Part shown: piece after piece, positions 60,205-64,000 of the stretch | Layout of the letters: each line of letters opens with the position of its first letter | How positions within the stretch are numbered: the stretch's first letter is position 1 | From: Cordylochernes scorpioides | Lineage: Eukaryota > Arthropoda > Arachnida > Pseudoscorpiones > Chernetidae | Assembly: GCA_030710605.1 (NCBI GenBank) | Contig: CP092874.1 | Span: 40,922,963-40,986,962 of the forward strand | Direction: 5' to 3' | Length of the DNA stretch: 64,000 bases | Notes under the pieces: model-generated | Told to the model about the DNA's origin: nothing | The model's database searches: none | The model's input: only the letters and a program-made list of their open reading frames with translations | Position numbers and translations under genes: made by a program

Positions 60205-61516
60205 CAAGGTATGTCCCATAAGTTCCCGGACTGGGTCCATAAAAAAATAAATAAATGGAAAATGTAAATAAATTTGACTGTTTATTATAGAAAAAATATC
60301 TGGCAACACGGTGGTACCAATATCGAGTCGGTAGGTGCGCGCGCGCCCAGGTAATTCTAATTTATTTGAAGGTCACACCTAGCGCTGCGGCGATTTTACG
60401 ATGGAAAAAAATTGAAGCAGAGGATTTGCATAGAATTTTGTGTGAAACTTCAAATATTAGCAACCGAAACTTTTGAAATGCTTAATAAAGCATTCCCCAA
60501 TGACGCCCCAAAGAAAACAACTGTTTTTGAATGGCATTCTAGATTTAAAGCTGGCCGAATTTCCATTGAAGATGCTCCTCGTCAAGGACGCCCAAAATTT
60601 CAAAGTACTGATAAAATGTGCAAAAAATCACCGATTTGATAAAGGAAAATCCTCGAACCACTTTGCTGGAGCTAGAGCAAGACACAGGCATCTCTAAAAC
60701 AACGATTGGAAAGATCGTAACCGAATATTTGAAGCTCAAAAAGACTCCTGCAAAATGCATCCCAAGATTCCTCACTAATGAGCAAAATCTGTGTCGGCTT
60801 GCAACCTGTGAAGACATGTTTAAAATGACAAGAACGGATCCGGAATGGAAATACAAGATAATCACAGGCGATGAGACATGGCTATGACCCTGAAACCAAG
60901 CGTCAATCTGCCGAGTGGAGAGGTCAGGGTGAGCCTAGACCCAAAAAATCCAGGATATTGAAATCCAGAAACAAGGTGTTGCTGGTCGCTTTTTTGGATA
61001 ACAAGGGCATTGTTCATCACGAGTATTTTCCTGCAGGCCAAACAGTTATTAAGGAAATGTATTTGAGCATTCTTCGCCGTCTAAGGGAAGCGATTCGAAA
61101 AAAAGGGCAGAAAAATGGACTAATGGTGACTGGATCCTACACCATGACAATGCCCGCCCTCACACAGCGCACTTGGTGACGAGTTTTTTTGGCGAAAAAC
61201 GAGACAGAAATCCTACCTCAACCACCCTATTCCCCAGACATCGCACCAAATGACTTTTTCCTGTTCCCCAAACTCAAAGCAGTTCTAAAAGGAAGACATT
61301 TTGACACCAGGGAAGACATATTAGAAAAATCGCTGCTGGCATTGAAGAGCATTCCAAAAGAGGCCTATAAAAACTGTTTCGACAATTGGGAGAAACGATG
61401 GCGCTGGTGCGTTGAAGCAAGGGGGGATTACTTTGAAAAGTTTTAATAATAAAAAAAAAAAAATCTTACCTTTTTTTTTTATGGACCCAGTCCGGGAACT
61501 TATGGGACATACCTTG
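60205..61516 (+). mobile_element. mariner transposon, younger copy
   Basis: 1312 bp with terminal inverted repeats of at least 37 bp that are identical as read (CAAGGTATGTCCCATAAG onward). TA is on both sides (60203-60204 and 61517-61518). It belongs to a different mariner subfamily from the copy at 32212. Confidence 0.95.
60401..61446 (+). pseudogene. mariner transposase with several frameshifts
   Basis: Reads in five short frames: RICIEFCVKLQILATETFEM and VFEWHSRFKAGR (paired HTH region with the WxxRFKxGR motif), TTLLELEQDTGISKTTIGKI, ITGDETW (first Asp), HHDNARPH near 61140-61165 (second Asp), YSPDIAPNDFFLFPKL (third Asp, 34 residues later; DD34D) and a C-terminal NWEKRWRWCVEARGDYF to the stop at 61446. 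Breaks lie in the A run after the ATG at 60401, near 60618, 60885 (a few bases lost) and 61125-61190. Confidence 0.9.
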
Positions 61517-61519
61517 TAT

Positions 61520-61848
61520 AAAGGATTTATTAGAAACCTAAATACAACCCTTCGCCACCGAGTATAAACCTTCAAACATGCTGACCATATGTATATGATT
61601 TCAGGAAAATCAAATATATGCAGTTTTCTGTAGTAAGAACTGCCATAAAAACTACGGGGAAGGTTTATAATAAATTAGGCAAGATAATCAAATATTTTAA
61701 TGTTTCATTCACAGCATCTAGGTCTTATACAAAATTTATAGAAAGAATTGAGTACAAATATTTCTTCGTTTTATATGAAATAATCTATCAACCACAGGAA
61801 GAAAATTAATTTTGAAAATGATATATATATATCAATATATATATATAT
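61520..61848. other. AT-rich spacer
   Basis: A 63-codon ORF (61618-61809) is probably chance. (TA)n lies at 61823-61850. Confidence 0.5.
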
Positions 61849-61849
61849 A

Positions 61850-63470
61850 TGGTAATTTAAACCAACAACCCTATATTGTATAATTACTTATAACAAGATT
61901 GTCATGTTGTATATAGAAACACATCTATAAATAATTATGCGCATGATTAATCTGTGTCATTGCATCACCATATGTAATGTACTTTGTACAAACTAAGGAT
62001 AAATAAATAAAACTATGTAATAGATTAAGAGCTAAGTTAAAGCAAGATTGAGAAATTCAAAAACGTCTAAGATCGAGAGAGAAACCCAACAATCCTGAAG
62101 AGGAATTTAGCGAGTCGTTGCCATCAAGGCCAAGGGGTGCAGACGTTCAAAGTTCACATTCTCAGACAATCCAACAACCCTGAAAAGGAATTCGGCAGCC
62201 CGTTGCCATCTGGTCCAAAGGGTGCAGAATGCCCCAGACGTTCAAAGTTCAAATTCGCAGATGTCTCCCCCCCCTCCTCGGGAATGGTATATAAACACCT
62301 CGGTTTTAGCCGACAGTAGTTAGTTAGTCAGCAGTCACCCCTTTCACAGTCGGTCGTAGCCAGGACCACCTCATCACCATGTAAAACAGTAAGAAATACT
62401 CTAAATCTCCATCTTGCTTAGCTCAACTCCTATCTGTTCATGGAACTTTCCTACTACAGCTGTGTCTCTTCGTTTTGTGTGTGTGGTTCCCAAGCTTTCC
62501 ACTCTGCCTCGACCACGACTGCCTGTACTCTGTGAAAACTGTTAAAGGTCTTCCAAAGTGCAGAGAGGTACTGGAAAACTCTCCACGCCCTGACTGTCCC
62601 TCTCGGCTACTACAGGTTTGACCACCGGTTACCACAGCTTATAGCGAGAGTCGACAAGATCTCATCACAGATAAGTCGACAGCAACTCTTTATCACATCT
62701 AGAGTCGACAGGATTCTACAAGAGGCTACCAGACCTCAAGTTATTACATATATATATATGGTGAGCTATCCAGTCGACTTAATCTATGGTGTGTGTTCCT
62801 GTCGCTATACCGTGTTAACTGAGAGTTACAGTCAGGATGTGGAGAGCTTTCCAGTACCTCTCTGCACCTTGGAAGACCTTTAACAGTTCTCACAGAGTAC
62901 AGGCAGTCGTGGTCGAGGCAAAGTGGAAGACTTGGGAATGTCCATACACAAAAAAAAAACGAAGAGAAACAGTTGTATTAGGAAAGTTCCGTGAACAGAT
63001 AAAAGTCGAGCTAGGAGCGAAAGATGGAGATAGAAAAGTTCTTACTGGTCTACATGGTCAATGAGGTGGACCTTGAACACAACTGACGAGGGCTTCCTCT
63101 CGGCAAAGATATATAAGCCTCCAACAGGGCCAGAAATTAATAATCACATCTTTGCCGAGAGGAAGCATTAGGTTCCAGCGGATGCAACAAGGGCGTGGAT
63201 CGGAAGATATCATTGTACACTGACAACGCCCTGACATCTTCTTGGCCTCGTTCGGACTTCTACATCTCGATTTTTGCTCTAGCTCAACTCTAAATCTATT
63301 ACAGAGTTTTATTTATTTATCCTCAGTTTGTACAAAGTACATTATATATGATGATGTAATGACACATGTCAATCATTGGAATAATTATTTTCAGAATGGT
63401 TTATTATACAACATGAAAATGTTGTTATTAGTATTATACAATATGGGGTTCTTGGTTTAAATTACAATAT
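61850..63470. mobile_element. 1.6-kb foldback element with long inverted arms
   Basis: Left arm (61850 to about 62600) and right arm (63470 back to about 62830) align as inverted repeats through several blocks: GTAATTTAAACC ends, GTACTTTGTACAAACT with GGATAAATAAATAAAAC, CCACCTCAT.. CCATGTA.. CAGTAAGAA, CTATCTGTTCA.. GAACTTTCC, and the inner block ending CTGACTG / CAGTCAGG. Divergence is roughly 15-20% by eye. The unique centre is about 230 bp. TA microsatellites flank both ends. ORFs inside (for example 62837-63064) have no known match. Confidence 0.7.
62287..62345 (+). promoter_or_regulatory. TATA-type promoter-like sequence in the foldback element
   Basis: GGTATATAAACACC is followed about 30-45 bp later by initiator-like TCAGCAGTCACC. 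Two direct repeats (TTGCCATC, AAGG-GTGCAGA, GACGTTCAAAGTTCA at about 62114-62150 and 62198-62250) lie upstream. Confidence 0.4.
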
Positions 63471-63474
63471 ATAT

Positions 63475-64000
63475 ATATATATGTATGTATGTATGTATAT
63501 ATGTAATGTATGTATGTTTGTCGGCTATACACGTCCACAATACGTAACTAATCTGACTGATATTTTAACAGTTTATATAGTAGAATCTGGGAAAACATAT
63601 ACTGAAATTTTCAGGTCTCTATCTCAAATATTCTTCCAGTTATTTGCAAATTTGCGTTGCAAGCAGTGCCTCTAGCGGTGAAGATGGGAAGTAATATCAG
63701 CTGACTTGAAGTACATGTAAAACGTGTTTTAACAGAACATAGAAAAATTCTGGAATATATTTGTCGCATTTTTAGTCAAGAAAAAATGGAAATTGACAGG
63801 TTCTGGACAAAAATAGTTGTTTTTAGTCAGAAAGTGTTGATGTTAATATTACTGTATCATGTTTGATTATCACATATAAAATTATATAGGGAAAATTTCC
63901 AAAAAGCAGAGACCACGGGTGAAGCCAGTGCATTTTTAGTATGCAGTAACAAAATTCTCTAACAGAAAAACATTCATTCGAGCAGAAGACACAAAGCCAG
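63475..64000. other. Microsatellite and AT-rich end of window
   Basis: (TATG)n at about 63480-63515. No recognisable gene follows. Confidence 0.5.

Noticed and set aside
62438-63064. ORFs in the foldback arms as host genes.
   Set aside because: The two ORFs are antisense versions of the same arm sequence and match no known family.

Overview
This is 64 kb of AT-rich nuclear DNA from an animal, made almost entirely of transposable elements at different stages of decay. I recognise no host gene, rRNA gene or genuine tRNA gene. The mixture (Ty1/copia, Ty3/gypsy, Penelope-like, jockey/R1-like LINEs, Tc1, mariner, hAT and Helitron remnants, tRNA-derived SINEs) and the style of the gag and LINE tail proteins suggest an arthropod, possibly an arachnid. 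That assignment is inference from protein style only. A run of exactly 100 N at 12406-12505 is an assembly gap.

Layout. 1-1986: hAT end and old repeats. 1987-2457: solo LTR with ATAT target duplications. 2600-12405: an old copia (Copia-B) carrying two later insertions, a Tc1 element (3047-4539) in its gag and a complete gypsy (Gypsy-A, 7392-11708) in the codons of its RT active site. 12506-15016: a third copia (Copia-C) on the minus strand. 15873-16192: a hairpin-shaped minisatellite. 17414-21905: young Copia-A with identical LTRs and one frameshift. 22-32 kb: MITEs, minisatellites, palindromes, a Helitron helicase remnant and a SINE. 32212-33860: decayed mariner abutting a non-autonomous Helitron. 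34232-36983: deleted gypsy (Gypsy-C, minus strand). 38-42 kb: a 99-bp-arm palindrome, a hammerhead-like motif, an in-frame minisatellite, a TRIM-like element and a complete MITE. 42.5-47.2 kb: LINE fragments, one interrupted by a Penelope-like element with a GIY-YIG domain and long inverted ends. 52207-57404: Gypsy-B, the only element that looks fully intact. 57.4-64 kb: MITE half, LINE tail, a SINE split by a hAT MITE, a mariner and a 1.6-kb foldback element.

Most interesting signal. A short repeat family, called family X here, occurs at least ten times (for example 626, 25200, 29301, 29790, 42698, 48964, 59240) and often as fold-back dimers with 12-14 bp target duplications. Its conserved core contains all three strands of a hammerhead ribozyme junction: stem III plus a GUA or GUC cleavage triplet, CTGATGA, and GAAA, with three complementary stems. 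The strands are joined in an order that the usual hammerhead descriptors do not describe. Separate canonical-order hammerhead-like cores lie at 39200-39243 and in the palindrome at 38281-38480. Both resemble the hammerhead motifs known from Penelope-like elements.

Several elements have identical LTRs yet carry isolated one-base indels, some of them in homopolymers. Base errors in the assembly are therefore a real possibility and should be excluded before these copies are called dead.
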